DNA from: Salinimicrobium tongyeongense
GTDB taxonomy: Bacteria > Bacteroidota > Bacteroidia > Flavobacteriales > Flavobacteriaceae
Direction: 5' to 3'
Assembly: GCF_026109735.1 (NCBI RefSeq)
Contig: NZ_CP069620.1
Coordinates: 310,001-374,000, forward strand
Length of the DNA: 64,000 nucleotides
The translations under genes and the position numbers were made by a program. The notes under the pieces were generated by a model. That model was not told where the DNA came from, did no database searches, and worked only from the letters and a program-made list of their open reading frames with translations. Numbering within the stretch: the first letter of the stretch is position 1; the number at the start of each line of letters is the position of its first letter. This document shows, in pieces, positions 18,125 through 28,228 of this stretch.

Positions 18125-18835
18125 TTGCCATTTTTGGAAGATAAAACGACCTCCACTCCGCAAAACCTGCAGGTACTTTACGAAGACAATCATTTGATCA
18201 TCGTGAACAAACGCCCGGGAGATATTGTGCAGGGCGATAAGACCGGCGACGTACCGCTAAGCGAGGTGGTGAAGGAATATATAAAGATCAAGTACGACAA
18301 ACCAGGAAATGTCTACCTGGGCGTGGTGCACCGCCTTGACCGCCCCACCAGCGGGATTGTTTTGTTCTCCAAAACTTCAAAAGCGCTTCCCCGGCTCAAT
18401 AAACTATTCAAGGAAAAAGAAGCAAAGAAAACATATTGGGCAATTGTAAAAAATGCGCCGCCAAAACAACAGGACAGGCTGGTGCACTACATGAAGCGCA
18501 ACCCAAAACAGAATAAATCTTATTCGCATATCAAAGAAGTACCAGACTCCAAAAAGGCCATTTTAGAGTACCGCTTGCTGAAGAACCTGAACAATTATTT
18601 CCTCCTGGAGATAGATTTGCACACAGGCCGACATCACCAGATTAGGAGCCAGTTATCTTTCATAGGCTGCCCTATAAAAGGAGATTTAAAATACGGTTTT
18701 GACCGCAGTAATAAAGACGGCAGCATCCATTTACACGCCCGCAAGCTTGTTTTTGAACATCCGGTAAAAAAGGAGAGGCTGGAGATCGTTGCCCCGCCGC
18801 CGCAAGATCCCCTGTGGGATGCCTGTAGAAGTTAG
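18125..18835 (+). CDS. RluA-family pseudouridine synthase
   Basis: Converts uridine to pseudouridine in rRNA or tRNA. The catalytic motif GVVHRLDRPTSG holds the Asp nucleophile, and the C-terminal half has LLEIDLHTGRHHQIRSQLSF and the KYGFD segment. About 236 residues with no S4 domain. The start must be a non-ATG codon: the frame has a stop at 18119-18121 and no ATG before the catalytic region, leaving TTG at 18125 (or 18134). The residues after it (LEDKTTSTPQNLQVLYEDNH) fit the family. It meets the next gene tail to tail with a 4-base overlap. The exact target uridine cannot be told. Confidence 0.88.
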   Translation: MPFLEDKTTSTPQNLQVLYEDNHLIIVNKRPGDIVQGDKTGDVPLSEVVKEYIKIKYDKPGNVYLGVVHRLDRPTSGIVLFSKTSKALPRLNKLFKEKEAKKTYWAIVKNAPPKQQDRLVHYMKRNPKQNKSYSHIKEVPDSKKAILEYRLLKNLNNYFLLEIDLHTGRHHQIRSQLSFIGCPIKGDLKYGFDRSNKDGSIHLHARKLVFEHPVKKERLEIVAPPPQDPLWDACRS

Positions 18836-20376
18836 CGGGACACGAGTTTTGCCTTTTCAGCAATAATTTCGGCAACAGGCCTGTCTTCTATCCGGCTTTC
18901 CAGCCAGGAAAGTATATCCAGGTATAAAAATGCCCTCCTTTCATAAGGATGGTCTTCGTAAACCTTGAGCGTAGTATGCAGCTTCCGGAATTCATCTTTT
19001 ATGTAAAGAGGGGAAACCTCGGGTAGGTTCCGCAGAAACCTTATCATTTCCTTTTGTACCTTATGCATATCGTTCATCTTGATAAGGAATTTATAAGTCG
19101 ATTTTACCAGGCTTTCAAGATGATAATCTTTTCCGGCTTCGTAATGAGCCACCAGGTTAAGGATCCTTGAAAAGCACATGAGATCTTCCCTCACTTCGAG
19201 AGACTTGTTATCAATGATCTTTTTCAGAAATTCTATACATCTTGAGTAATTCCCGTTTCCGAAGTAGAGGGAAGCAATTTTATAATAGAAAATCATGATG
19301 TGGTGCCCGTCTATCCTGGAGCCGTACTTCTTGATCTTCTTCTCTATTTTCTCCACTAAAGGATCACCGTTGTCAAAATCGCCCTTCATAAACCTTAAAT
19401 TGAGCTTATTGGAATAAACATAGAGGAAAGACAGCGTGGCTATATTGTCATCATCAGGAATTTTAGGGTCTTTGAGTGTCTCTTCAAGATGCTTGAGCGT
19501 TTTTTCAAAAAGCACGGTATGATTGAGATAAAACAACGACTCCAACAAATAATGGTTGCCTTTTAAATAGGAAACGGGATGAACGCTTATAAGATGAGGG
19601 TACTCTTTAAAAAGATCTATCCATTTGGAAGAATACCTGTAACAGGAAAGGAAATTCTGGGAAATGAAGCTGTACCACAAATGAGCCTTGTATAACCACA
19701 ATTTTTCCCGAAAACCAAGTTTTGTAATATCAAATTCGGGCAGATTTTGCTTAAAGTAATCCTGAATGGTATCAGATTCCTCCTGAGTACGGGCGTGACC
19801 CATCTTCAGAAAAATGTTATAAAGCTGAAGTGACAGGTTGGAAAGCTTGCCCGAAATGAGGTTGAGCTCGGTCAATTCTTTAGTTTCCAGCACCAGGGTT
19901 TCTGCCCTGTTATGTGTACTGCGCGTAATGTATTGAGACTCGATGATCTTTTCCCACTCAAGGATATCGTAAGCCAGCACTTTTTCTTCGTAATGCAGTG
20001 CCGTGGCCTTAACCTTTTCCAGAATTTTAAGGCTTTGTTTGTATAGGCCTTTTCGGTACAGGATGTAAGCAAAGTCCATTTGTTCCCTAATATTGATTGG
20101 CACACTTTGATGAACCGGATTCAACTTAAGGCTAATGAGCAACTGCTTATAGAGGTGGGCTTTTATGTTAGAGAGCTGCTGTTTGCTTATCGCCGTATTC
20201 TTCAGAATATATTCTTCATCATATTTTTTTTGTCTGGACATAACCTTGAAAAGGTTAAGAAATTTACTGTCACTATTCACTCCAATTCGGCCGACATATA
20301 AACTAAACTGTCGTTTTTCAGACGGGGAAAGTGATTTTATGAGAGAAAACAGGTTATCGGTTAGTTCATTGGTCAT
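18832..20376 (-). CDS. Conserved helical-repeat hypothetical protein
   Basis: A soluble 514-residue protein, predicted almost wholly helical, with repeated hairpin-like segments resembling TPR-type solenoids (for example AYILYRKGLYKQSLKILEKV and IASLYFGNGNYSRCIEFLKK). No signal peptide, membrane helix or catalytic motif. Proteins with the N-terminal pattern LSPSEKRQFSLY occur, to my knowledge, in flavobacteria without known function. It is divergent from the leu operon and could be a scaffold or regulator, but nothing in the sequence decides this. Confidence 0.7.
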   Translation of the reverse strand: MTNELTDNLFSLIKSLSPSEKRQFSLYVGRIGVNSDSKFLNLFKVMSRQKKYDEEYILKNTAISKQQLSNIKAHLYKQLLISLKLNPVHQSVPINIREQMDFAYILYRKGLYKQSLKILEKVKATALHYEEKVLAYDILEWEKIIESQYITRSTHNRAETLVLETKELTELNLISGKLSNLSLQLYNIFLKMGHARTQEESDTIQDYFKQNLPEFDITKLGFREKLWLYKAHLWYSFISQNFLSCYRYSSKWIDLFKEYPHLISVHPVSYLKGNHYLLESLFYLNHTVLFEKTLKHLEETLKDPKIPDDDNIATLSFLYVYSNKLNLRFMKGDFDNGDPLVEKIEKKIKKYGSRIDGHHIMIFYYKIASLYFGNGNYSRCIEFLKKIIDNKSLEVREDLMCFSRILNLVAHYEAGKDYHLESLVKSTYKFLIKMNDMHKVQKEMIRFLRNLPEVSPLYIKDEFRKLHTTLKVYEDHPYERRAFLYLDILSWLESRIEDRPVAEIIAEKAKLVSR

Positions 20377-20467
20377 TGTAACAAGATAAGATGCAACTTA
20401 CTGAATATCAAGTCGTTTAAACTTCAACTTTAATTTTAATTGTCGTAATAACAGCTATTTATTTCCC

Positions 20468-20515
20468 ATGAAGGGAAATGAGCTGGTTAAATTAGTCAAA
20501 GTTATTGTAAAATAA
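20468..20515 (+). promoter_or_regulatory. Candidate leu operon leader ORF (MKGNELVKLVKVIVK)
   Basis: An ATG-initiated 15-codon ORF ending 12 bases before the leuA ATG. Seven of its 15 codons specify Leu, Val or Ile. Its start codon lies in the loop of a hairpin with perfect arms ATTTCCC (20461-20467) and GGGAAAT (20473-20479). No terminator lies between it and leuA, so if real it would act by translation coupling or ribosome stalling, not classical attenuation. Confidence 0.45.
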
Positions 20516-20527
20516 ATTTTATTTGAT

Positions 20528-21697
20528 ATGAGTAAAGAAAGGGTACAAATTTTTGACACCACCCTGAGAGATGGGGAGCAAGTACCGGGTTGTAAACTTG
20601 AAACCAGGCAAAAACTGAAGATTGCCGAAAAGCTTGAGGCTCTGGGAGTAGATGTTATAGAAGCGGGCTTTCCTGTTTCGAGCCCCGGAGATTTCAAATC
20701 GGTATCTGAAATTTCAAAACTCGTAAAGAACAGCAGCGTTTGCGGACTCACCCGGGCCGTAAAAAAAGATATTGAAGTTGCGGCCGAAGCTTTAAAACAT
20801 GCTAAAAGGCCAAGGATTCATACCGGGATTGGAACGTCAGATTCTCACATCAAGTATAAATTTAATTCCACCCGCGAAGAGATTATTATTAGGGCGCGAG
20901 AAGCAGTTTCTTACGCCAAAAATTTTGTAGATGATGTGGAATTTTATGCTGAAGATGCCGGAAGAACCGATAATGAATTCCTTGCCAGGGTTTGCACTAC
21001 TGCAGTAGAAGCCGGCGCCACTGTTCTAAACATCCCAGATACCACAGGCTATTGTCTTCCTGAAGAATACGGACAAAAGATAAAATACCTGAAAGAGAAC
21101 GTAAAGAACATTGAAAATGTTATTATTTCCTGTCATTGCCATAACGACCTTGGGCTTGCTACGGCCAATGCCATTGCCGGAATTAGAAATGGTGCGCGTC
21201 AAATAGAGTGTACCATTAACGGTATTGGAGAACGCGCAGGTAATACAGCACTTGAAGAAGTAGTCATGATTTTGAGGCAGCACCCCGACCTTAACTTTAA
21301 TACGAACCTGAACCCCAAATTATTATTTGAATTAAGCAACCTCGTATCGAGGGAAATGGGAATGGTTGTACAACCAAATAAAGCTATTGTTGGGGCCAAT
21401 GCCTTTGCCCACAGCTCCGGAATCCATCAGGACGGGGTTATTAAAAACAGGGAAACTTATGAGATTATCGACCCTGCAGATGTTGGCGTCACAGAATCGG
21501 CCATTATTCTCACTGCAAGAAGCGGAAGGGCTGCACTTGCCTACAAAGCAAAAATCATGGGATATGAATTAACGAAATTGCAGCTAGATATTGTCTATGC
21601 CACCTTCCTGAATTATGCCGATGTTAAAAAAGAAGTCGCGGATACCGATTTACATGAGATCATGGATTTAAGTTTTAAAAACCGAGCCTCTGCCTAA
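20528..21697 (+). CDS. leuA: 2-Isopropylmalate synthase, short form
   Basis: Condenses acetyl-CoA with 2-oxoisovalerate, the first step of leucine synthesis. The TIM-barrel is complete: [16 protein letters not shown], the metal-binding [17 protein letters not shown] and [15 protein letters not shown]. The protein stops at 389 residues, just after the linker subdomain; E. coli LeuA (over 500 residues) has in addition the C-terminal LeuA_dimer domain that binds leucine. Feedback by leucine through that domain is thus not possible here. A homocitrate or citramalate specificity is unlikely given leuCDB directly downstream (leuC start overlaps by one base). Confidence 0.95.
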   Translation: MSKERVQIFDTTLRDGEQVPGCKLETRQKLKIAEKLEALGVDVIEAGFPVSSPGDFKSVSEISKLVKNSSVCGLTRAVKKDIEVAAEALKHAKRPRIHTGIGTSDSHIKYKFNSTREEIIIRAREAVSYAKNFVDDVEFYAEDAGRTDNEFLARVCTTAVEAGATVLNIPDTTGYCLPEEYGQKIKYLKENVKNIENVIISCHCHNDLGLATANAIAGIRNGARQIECTINGIGERAGNTALEEVVMILRQHPDLNFNTNLNPKLLFELSNLVSREMGMVVQPNKAIVGANAFAHSSGIHQDGVIKNRETYEIIDPADVGVTESAIILTARSGRAALAYKAKIMGYELTKLQLDIVYATFLNYADVKKEVADTDLHEIMDLSFKNRASA

Positions 21698-23079
21698 TGA
21701 AGAAGACGTTATTTGATAAGATTTGGGACTCGCATGTTGTGGAATCAATTCCCAATGGGCCAGATGTCTTGTATATTGATAAACACCTTATCCATGAAGT
21801 TACCAGCCCCCAGGCCTTTAATGAACTAAAGGAGCGGGGCATTTCGGTTTACAGGCCCGATAAAATTGTAGCCACTGCCGATCATAATACGCCTACCCTC
21901 AATCAGCATTTACCGGTTAAGGATCTGCTGTCGCGAAAGCAGCTTTCAGAATTAAGTCAAAACTGCGAAGAAAACAATATCCCCCTTTACGGGCTGGGCC
22001 ATCCTTATAACGGCATTGTTCATGTGATGACTCCCGAGTTAGGTATTACCCAACCGGGAATGACCATTGTTTGTGGTGACAGCCACACCTCTACCCACGG
22101 AGCCTTTGGAACCATTGCCTTCGGGATTGGAACCAGCCAGGTAGCACAGGTTTTTGCCAGCCAGTGCCTGTTAGTTGAGAAACCCAAAAAGATGAGGGTG
22201 AACGTTAATGGGAAATTGAAAAAGGGGGTGCTTCCAAAAGATGTCATCCTGTACATCATTAGTAAGCTGGGAACCAATTCAGGAACCGGATACTTTTGTG
22301 AATATGCAGGAGAGGTGTTTGAAAATATGTCAATGGAAGGCCGTATGACCGTCTGTAATATGAGTATTGAAATGGGGGCCCGGGGTGGACTTATCGCACC
22401 GGATGATACTACTTTCAATTATGTTGAAGGAAAAGAATTTGCTCCAAAAGGGGCTGAGTTTGAGCAACGTAAAGCATATTGGAAAACCCTGAAAACCGAT
22501 GAAGATGCTGTTTTTGATAAGGAATTCCATTTTGAGGCTGAAGATATTGAACCTATGGTGACCTATGGCACCAATCCAGGTATGGGAATAAAACTTACCG
22601 GCTCTATCCCCACGGGCGCAGGCAAAAGCGCCGATAAAGCTTTGGAATACATGGGATTTGTGCAGGGGGAATCTCTTCTGGACAAGCCCGTAAACTGGAT
22701 CTTTATTGGAAGTTGTACCAACTCCCGGATAGAAGATTTTAGGGTGGCCGCCTCTTACATTAAAGGCAAACAAAAAGCTGCCAACGTCAACGCTTTAATT
22801 GTTCCGGGTTCCCGGCAGGTAGCCGAACAAATCAAGGCCGAGGGCTTACAGGAGATCTTTGAAAATGCCGGTTTTACATTGCGACAACCCGGCTGCTCTG
22901 CCTGCCTCGCCATGAATGACGATAAAATTCCCGCAGGGGAATATTGTGTTTCTACCAGCAACAGGAACTTTGAAGGCCGCCAGGGCCAGGGAGCGAGAAC
23001 CATACTCGCCAGCCCTTTAACAGCGGCCGCTACAGCTGTAGCAGGAAAACTAGTTGATTTTACCAAAAGCCTTAATTAG
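21697..23079 (+). CDS. leuC: 3-Isopropylmalate dehydratase large subunit
   Basis: Aconitase-family subunit carrying the [4Fe-4S] cluster. 460 residues, usual length. Motifs: [37 protein letters not shown] and [11 protein letters not shown], providing the cluster cysteines. Acts with LeuD to isomerise 2-isopropylmalate. Starts on the last base of the leuA stop and ends directly before leuD. Confidence 0.98.
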   Translation: MKKTLFDKIWDSHVVESIPNGPDVLYIDKHLIHEVTSPQAFNELKERGISVYRPDKIVATADHNTPTLNQHLPVKDLLSRKQLSELSQNCEENNIPLYGLGHPYNGIVHVMTPELGITQPGMTIVCGDSHTSTHGAFGTIAFGIGTSQVAQVFASQCLLVEKPKKMRVNVNGKLKKGVLPKDVILYIISKLGTNSGTGYFCEYAGEVFENMSMEGRMTVCNMSIEMGARGGLIAPDDTTFNYVEGKEFAPKGAEFEQRKAYWKTLKTDEDAVFDKEFHFEAEDIEPMVTYGTNPGMGIKLTGSIPTGAGKSADKALEYMGFVQGESLLDKPVNWIFIGSCTNSRIEDFRVAASYIKGKQKAANVNALIVPGSRQVAEQIKAEGLQEIFENAGFTLRQPGCSACLAMNDDKIPAGEYCVSTSNRNFEGRQGQGARTILASPLTAAATAVAGKLVDFTKSLN

Positions 23080-23676
23080 ATGGAAAAATTTGTAAAACTC
23101 ACTGCCACCGCTGCTCCTCTTGAGACTGAAAACATTGATACAGACCAGATCATTCCTGCAAGGTTTTTAAAAGCTACAGACAAGGCCGGATTTGGTGAAA
23201 ACCTATTCCGGGACTGGAGGTTTAATCCAAATGGGAAACTTAACCCAAATTTTAGCCTTAACAATCCGGCTTACTCGGGCCCTATTCTAGTGGCCGGAGA
23301 CAACTTTGGATGTGGTTCCAGCAGGGAACATGCCGCATGGGCTCTTAAAGCCTATGGTTTCAAGGTGGTGGTTTCCAGTTACTTTGCAGACATATTCAAA
23401 GGCAATGCCCTAAACAACGGGCTGCTTCCGGTGCAGGTGTCGGCCGAATTCCTGGAAAAGCTATTTGATTACCTCCATTTAAATCCTTCAGGAGAGATCA
23501 TTGTCGATCTGGAAAACCAACACATCAGCATAAAAGATTCAGGAGAGACCGAAAAATTTGAAATAGATGCTTATAAAAAGACCTGCATGTTAAACGGATA
23601 TGACGACATAGATTTCCTGCTAAGCAGGCTGGACGCAATAAAGAATTATGAAGATAAACAATTACAACAAGTATGA
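23080..23676 (+). CDS. leuD: 3-Isopropylmalate dehydratase small subunit
   Basis: Swivel-domain partner of LeuC. 198 residues with [14 protein letters not shown] near the N-terminus and the signature [20 protein letters not shown]. It begins with no spacer after leuC and overlaps leuB by 4 bases (ATGA). Confidence 0.97.
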   Translation: MEKFVKLTATAAPLETENIDTDQIIPARFLKATDKAGFGENLFRDWRFNPNGKLNPNFSLNNPAYSGPILVAGDNFGCGSSREHAAWALKAYGFKVVVSSYFADIFKGNALNNGLLPVQVSAEFLEKLFDYLHLNPSGEIIVDLENQHISIKDSGETEKFEIDAYKKTCMLNGYDDIDFLLSRLDAIKNYEDKQLQQV

Positions 23677-24788
23677 AGTTGAAAATAGCAGTATTACCGG
23701 GAGACGGAATTGGGCCTGAGGTAACGAAACAATCGGTAAAAGTATTAAAAGCCATTGCTGAACGTTTTGACCATGAGTTTGAATTTGAAGAAGCAATTGT
23801 TGGTGCCGTTGCCATAGACTGCACCGGGGAGCCACTCCCCTCTGCTACTTTAGAACTATGCAGGGATTCTGATGCAGTGCTGTTTGGGGCGATTGGCCAT
23901 CCAAAATATGACAATGATCCTTCGGCTAAAGTGAGGCCGGAACAGGGCTTGCTGAAGCTGAGAAAAGAACTGGGGCTTTACGCAAATATTCGGCCGGTGC
24001 GAGCGTATGAAAATCTACTGGAGCACTCCCCATTACGCCCCGAACGTATTTCAGGGGCCGATATGGTGATTTACAGGGAACTCACCGGCGGAATTTACTT
24101 TGGAGAAAAAAGTACCAGCGAAGACGGCAAAACGGCAAGTGATCTATGCACCTACAGCACATTCGAAATTGAAAGACTGGCCCACCTGGCTTTTAAGGCA
24201 GCACAAAAAAGAAGAAAAAAACTTACTCTTATAGATAAAGCAAACGTGCTGGAAACTTCCAGGTTGTGGAGAAAAACAGTTACTAAGCTTGCTAAAGATT
24301 ATCCCGATGTAAGTCTCGATTTCCTTTTTATAGACAATGCCGCCATGCAAATGGTGCTCAACCCAAAACAATTTGATGTAATCCTTACAGAGAATATGTT
24401 TGGGGATATCATTTCAGATGAAGCCAGCGTGATTGGCGGGAGCATCGGCTTGTTGGCCTCAGCTTCAGTGGGTCTTGAAAATGCCCTTTTTGAACCCATT
24501 CACGGATCTTTTCCGCAGGCTACAGGCAAAGGAATAGCCAACCCCATTGCCTCAATTTTATCGGCCGCTCTTTTGCTCGATCATTTCAACCTCACCCGGG
24601 AAGCCGGGGTGATAAGAAAAGCTGTAGAAGAGAGCATCAAGCTCAATGTCTGCACGCAGGATTTAAACAAGAACAATCATTACTCCACAGAAAAAGTGGG
24701 TGATTTCCTCGAAGGAAGGATTAGTGAATCTGAACATCATCACATCAACGATAACAACCTCACTATTGGTCAAATGACAATAATTTAG
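23673..24788 (+). CDS. leuB: 3-Isopropylmalate dehydrogenase
   Basis: NAD-dependent oxidative decarboxylation of 3-isopropylmalate. 371 residues: [17 protein letters not shown], the substrate loop [13 protein letters not shown], the metal-binding [19 protein letters not shown], and [20 protein letters not shown]. The C-terminal tail after residue 345 (HHHINDNNL) is His/Asn-rich and longer than in many homologues. Last gene of leuACDB; the 3' flank folds into a structured RNA ending in a T run. Confidence 0.97.
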   Translation: MKLKIAVLPGDGIGPEVTKQSVKVLKAIAERFDHEFEFEEAIVGAVAIDCTGEPLPSATLELCRDSDAVLFGAIGHPKYDNDPSAKVRPEQGLLKLRKELGLYANIRPVRAYENLLEHSPLRPERISGADMVIYRELTGGIYFGEKSTSEDGKTASDLCTYSTFEIERLAHLAFKAAQKRRKKLTLIDKANVLETSRLWRKTVTKLAKDYPDVSLDFLFIDNAAMQMVLNPKQFDVILTENMFGDIISDEASVIGGSIGLLASASVGLENALFEPIHGSFPQATGKGIANPIASILSAALLLDHFNLTREAGVIRKAVEESIKLNVCTQDLNKNNHYSTEKVGDFLEGRISESEHHHINDNNLTIGQMTII

Positions 24789-24810
24789 AATGGTTTTTGT
24801 CTATTGCCTG

Positions 24811-24946
24811 AAGAAGCTGTCTACAAAGCTCTAAAGGTGTTTTTCTGAAATATTTCAGAAAAAATTGATCCGGGTATCGAGGCTGGCACAACCTGATAAC
24901 CGGATCAATAGAACACCTAACTGCTTTGATTAGACAGCTTCTTTTT
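24811..24946 (+). ncRNA. Structured RNA element/terminator downstream of leuB (three-way junction)
   Basis: Nested exact pairings: AAGAAGCTGTCTA (24811) with TAGACAGCTTCTT (24931-24943); AAAGC (24825) with GCTTT (24923); AGGTGTT (24835) with AACACCT (24912). Inside lie a palindromic hairpin, TTTTCTGAAA/TTTCAGAAAA (24841-24862), and a second hairpin, ATTGATCCGG (24864) with CCGGATCAAT (24900-24909), whose 26-nt loop can pair further (ATC/GAT, AGG/CCT). A T-rich tail follows on the plus strand, so it can terminate leuB. It is far more elaborate than a simple terminator. No known RNA family was recognised. Confidence 0.6.
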
Positions 24947-24948
24947 AT

Positions 24949-26223
24949 TTATACCAGGAACTGAAAAAGATCGGGGCTGTTATTGAGATACTGCCCGTAG
25001 AAATTATAATCTTTCATACGCCTGACTAAAGGATCAAAATCAGCTGCATCCTTTAATTCAATTCCCACCACCGCAGGGCCATTTTCCCGCTGGTGTTTTT
25101 TTGAATACTCGAAATGGGTAATGTCATCATCGGGTCCCAGAACTGCTTCCACAAATTCTTTTAAAGCCCCGGCGCGCTGCGGAAACCTCACGATGAAATA
25201 ATGTTTAAGGCCTGAATACAACAAGGCTCTTTCCTTAATTTCAGCTGTTCTGGTGATGTCATTATTTCCACCGCTTAAAATGCAAACCACATTCTTGCCT
25301 TCAATTTCTTCAGCAAAAAAGTCCAGGGCCGAAAGAGCCATTGCGCCGGCAGGTTCGGCCACAATGGCGTCCTGGTTGTAAAGATCAAGAATGGTCTGGC
25401 ACACCTTTCCTTCAGGAACGCTGAGCATTTGGTGCAGGTTTTCACGGCAAAGTTCAAAATTGATGGAGCCCACCTTTTGAACCGCCGCTCCGTCAACAAA
25501 GCGCTCAATAGATTGCAGCTCCACCACTTTACCTTCCCGCAGGGCAGCTGTCATAGAAGCAGCGCCTTCGGGCTCTACACCAATAACTTTTGTTTGCGGC
25601 GAAAGCTGTTTAAATACCGAAGATAAGCCCGCTAACAATCCGCCGCCGCCCAGAGGCGCAAAAATGTAATCTATAGGCGCCTCTGCCTGTTCCAGGATCT
25701 CAAGCCCAATGGTTGCCTGGCCTTCAATTACTTTAGGGTCTTCAAAAGGGTGAATAAAGACCAGCGATTTTTCCTGCCCGTGAACCACTGCCTGTTTGTA
25801 AGAATCGTCAAAAGTGTCACCTTTTAAGACCACTTCTACCCATTCCCCGCCAAACATTTGGGTTTGTTCAACTTTTTGTTTGGGAGTGGTCACAGGCATA
25901 TAAATTACACCTTTTGCCTGTAGTTTATTACAGGCAAAGGCCACTCCCTGGGCATGATTGCCCGCACTGGCGCAAATAACGCCCTTTTTGAGCTGTTCTT
26001 CGCCCAAACTGGAGATCTTGTTATAGGCACCACGAATTTTGTAAGACCTTACCTGCTGCAGGTCTTCCCTTTTTAGAAAAATATTGGCATTAAATTTCCT
26101 GCTGTACGTAAATGATGAGACCAGGGGTGTCAAAAGTGTCACTTTTGAGATCCTTTTTTTAGCCTCTCTTACCGCCTCCAGTTGCAGGAGGTATTGTTCT
26201 TTTTCAGCAGTTAATTCATTCAT
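24949..26223 (-). CDS. ilvA: Threonine ammonia-lyase IlvA
   Basis: PLP-dependent deamination of threonine to 2-oxobutanoate, the first step of isoleucine synthesis. 424 residues: PLP-lysine motif FLKREDLQQVRSYKIRGAYNK, ASAGNHAQGVAFAC, the phosphate-binding APLGGGGLLAGLSS, and SGGNND. The C-terminus (LKHYFIVRFPQRAGALKEFV) forms a single ACT-like regulatory domain, so isoleucine feedback is plausible. Last gene of ilvDBNCA; overlaps ilvC by one base. Confidence 0.95.
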   Translation of the reverse strand: MNELTAEKEQYLLQLEAVREAKKRISKVTLLTPLVSSFTYSRKFNANIFLKREDLQQVRSYKIRGAYNKISSLGEEQLKKGVICASAGNHAQGVAFACNKLQAKGVIYMPVTTPKQKVEQTQMFGGEWVEVVLKGDTFDDSYKQAVVHGQEKSLVFIHPFEDPKVIEGQATIGLEILEQAEAPIDYIFAPLGGGGLLAGLSSVFKQLSPQTKVIGVEPEGAASMTAALREGKVVELQSIERFVDGAAVQKVGSINFELCRENLHQMLSVPEGKVCQTILDLYNQDAIVAEPAGAMALSALDFFAEEIEGKNVVCILSGGNNDITRTAEIKERALLYSGLKHYFIVRFPQRAGALKEFVEAVLGPDDDITHFEYSKKHQRENGPAVVGIELKDAADFDPLVRRMKDYNFYGQYLNNSPDLFQFLV

Positions 26224-27692
26224 TATACCTCGAGTTTTTTCATTGCGGTCATCGCTTTTCTAAGTTTTGCGCCAACCTTTTCAACAGAATGCTCTCTAAC
26301 AGACTCATTTATTTGTGCTACTTTCCTTTCATCCTGAACATTAGCAGGGTACTCCCTTCCAATCACTTCAGGTTCCAGGCCATTGATGTAGTCTTTGATT
26401 AAGGGTTTACAGGAGTGGTCAAAAAGATAACAACCGTATTCAGCGGTATCTGAAATGATCCTGTTCATTTCATACAACTTCTTTCTTGCAATGGTATTGG
26501 CAATAAGTGGCGCTTCATGCAAAGATTCATAGTAAGCCGATTCTTCGATAATCCCGGCTTCTACCATAGTTTCAAAGGCCAGCTCAACACCCGATTTTAC
26601 AAATGCCACCAACAGCACGCCCTTGTCAAAATACTCCTGTTCACTGATCTTTTCTGAAGTAGCTTCAGTTTGTTCAAAAGCAGTATTTTCTGTAGCAGCC
26701 CTCCATTCCAGAAGCTCCTTGTCATCGTTCTCCCAGTCTTTCATCATTCTTGAACTAAAAGCTCCGGTGATGATATCATCCATGTGTTTTCTGAACAACG
26801 GACGCAGGGTTTCCTTCAATTCTTCGGAAATTTCATAAGCCCTTACTTTTGCAGGATCTGAAAGCCTGTCCATCATTTGGGTAATTCCGCCGTGTTTTAG
26901 GGCTTCGGTAATAGTTTCCCAGCCATACTGAATCAGTTTTGCGGCATATCCCGGCTCCACTCCTTCAGCAACCATTTTATTAAAGCTCAAAATAGACCCC
27001 GTTTGCAGTACGCCACAAAGAATGGTTTGCTCTCCCATGAGATCAGATTTGACTTCGGCCACAAAAGATGATTCCAGTACTCCCGCACGATGGCCGCCGG
27101 TGGCATAAGCATAGGCTTTGGCCCATTCCAGACCAATACCATGCGGATCATTTTCGGGATGAACGGCAATCAAGGTTGGAACCCCAAAACCGCGTTTGTA
27201 TTCTTCACGCACCTCGCTTCCGGGACATTTGGGCGCAACCATAATTACGGTGATATCCTCCCGTATCTTCATGCCTTCTTCCACAATATTGAATCCGTGG
27301 GAATAAGAAAGCACCGCATCCTTTTTGATCAAAGGCTGGATAGCTCCAATCACTGAAGAATGCTGCTTATCGGGCGTGAGGTTGATCACCAGGTTGGCCT
27401 GTGGGATCAACTCCTCAAAAGTGCCAACTTCAAAGCCATTTTCTGTTGCATTGATGTAAGACTGCCTCTTTTGCTGAATTGCCCCTTCCCTTAAAGCATA
27501 GGATATATCGAGCCCGCTATCTCTCATATTTAGGCCCTGGTTCAATCCCTGCGCCCCACAGCCCACGATCACTATTTTTTTACCGATTAAAGCTGCAGTC
27601 CCTTCATTGAACTCTTCGTTAGACATAAACCTGCAGGTTTGTAGTTGAGCTAATTGTTCGCCTCTTGAAAGGCTGTTAAAATAGTTACTCAT
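26223..27692 (-). CDS. ilvC: Ketol-acid reductoisomerase, class II (long form)
   Basis: NADPH-dependent isomeroreductase of acetolactate and acetohydroxybutyrate. 489 residues, the length of the E. coli long form with duplicated C-terminal helical domains. Rossmann motif [21 protein letters not shown]; metal-binding segments [15 protein letters not shown] and later Glu residues. It overlaps ilvN by 4 bases. Confidence 0.97.
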   Translation of the reverse strand: MSNYFNSLSRGEQLAQLQTCRFMSNEEFNEGTAALIGKKIVIVGCGAQGLNQGLNMRDSGLDISYALREGAIQQKRQSYINATENGFEVGTFEELIPQANLVINLTPDKQHSSVIGAIQPLIKKDAVLSYSHGFNIVEEGMKIREDITVIMVAPKCPGSEVREEYKRGFGVPTLIAVHPENDPHGIGLEWAKAYAYATGGHRAGVLESSFVAEVKSDLMGEQTILCGVLQTGSILSFNKMVAEGVEPGYAAKLIQYGWETITEALKHGGITQMMDRLSDPAKVRAYEISEELKETLRPLFRKHMDDIITGAFSSRMMKDWENDDKELLEWRAATENTAFEQTEATSEKISEQEYFDKGVLLVAFVKSGVELAFETMVEAGIIEESAYYESLHEAPLIANTIARKKLYEMNRIISDTAEYGCYLFDHSCKPLIKDYINGLEPEVIGREYPANVQDERKVAQINESVREHSVEKVGAKLRKAMTAMKKLEV

Positions 27693-28228
27693 TGTATTGT
27701 ATTTGAAGTATTGAATTTTTCTAGTAGTTCTGATATTGGCATTTCATTCTTTGAGACCGCAATGGTCCCCGATCTTACAAACTGCATGAGCCCGTAAGGT
27801 TTGAGTTTTTCATAAAGGTCTTCGGTCTCGTGCCGCTCCCCTGTTTTCTCAATGACAAAGAACTGCGGAGAAGCAGTAACAATTCGGGCATTGGTCTTTT
27901 TTATAAAGCTTTGTATGTCAAAGTCTTCAACAAAACCCGAAGACCTCACCTTATATAGAGCTGTCTCCTGGAAAATAAGCTCCTCATCTTTGTGATAAAA
28001 TGCTTTAATGACCTCTATTTGTTTCTCTATCTGGCCAACGATCTTCTTGACCTGTTCTTCAGTAACCTCTACGATAATGATGAACCTCATCACTTCATGC
28101 ACCTCACTTTGAGAAGCAGTAATGCTTTCAATATTGATGTGCCTCTTTAAGAAAATAGCTGCTATCCGGCTAAGAAGGCCCAGGTTGTTTTCTGTATAAA
28201 CCGATACTGTATAATTTTGCTTTTCCAT
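27689..28228 (-). CDS. ilvN: Acetolactate synthase small (regulatory) subunit
   Basis: ACT-domain regulatory subunit of acetohydroxyacid synthase, which mediates valine feedback. The start at 28228 ([20 protein letters not shown]) gives 179 residues and a one-base overlap with the ilvB stop; the frame is open further up, but that part lies inside ilvB. The first ACT domain spans about residues 5-75 ([20 protein letters not shown]), and a second ALS_ss_C domain follows. Confidence 0.95.
   Translation of the reverse strand: MEKQNYTVSVYTENNLGLLSRIAAIFLKRHINIESITASQSEVHEVMRFIIIVEVTEEQVKKIVGQIEKQIEVIKAFYHKDEELIFQETALYKVRSSGFVEDFDIQSFIKKTNARIVTASPQFFVIEKTGERHETEDLYEKLKPYGLMQFVRSGTIAVSKNEMPISELLEKFNTSNTIQ

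Noticed and set aside
20391-20420. Second small ORF (MQLTEYQVV) upstream of leuA
   Set aside because: Little branched-chain bias, and it lies close to the divergent gene's start without a promoter before it.
24811-24946. tmRNA, SRP RNA or 6S RNA as identity of the structured element
   Set aside because: No tRNA-like domain, no SRP domain IV signature (such as GGAAGGAAGCA), and no single long rod with a central bubble.
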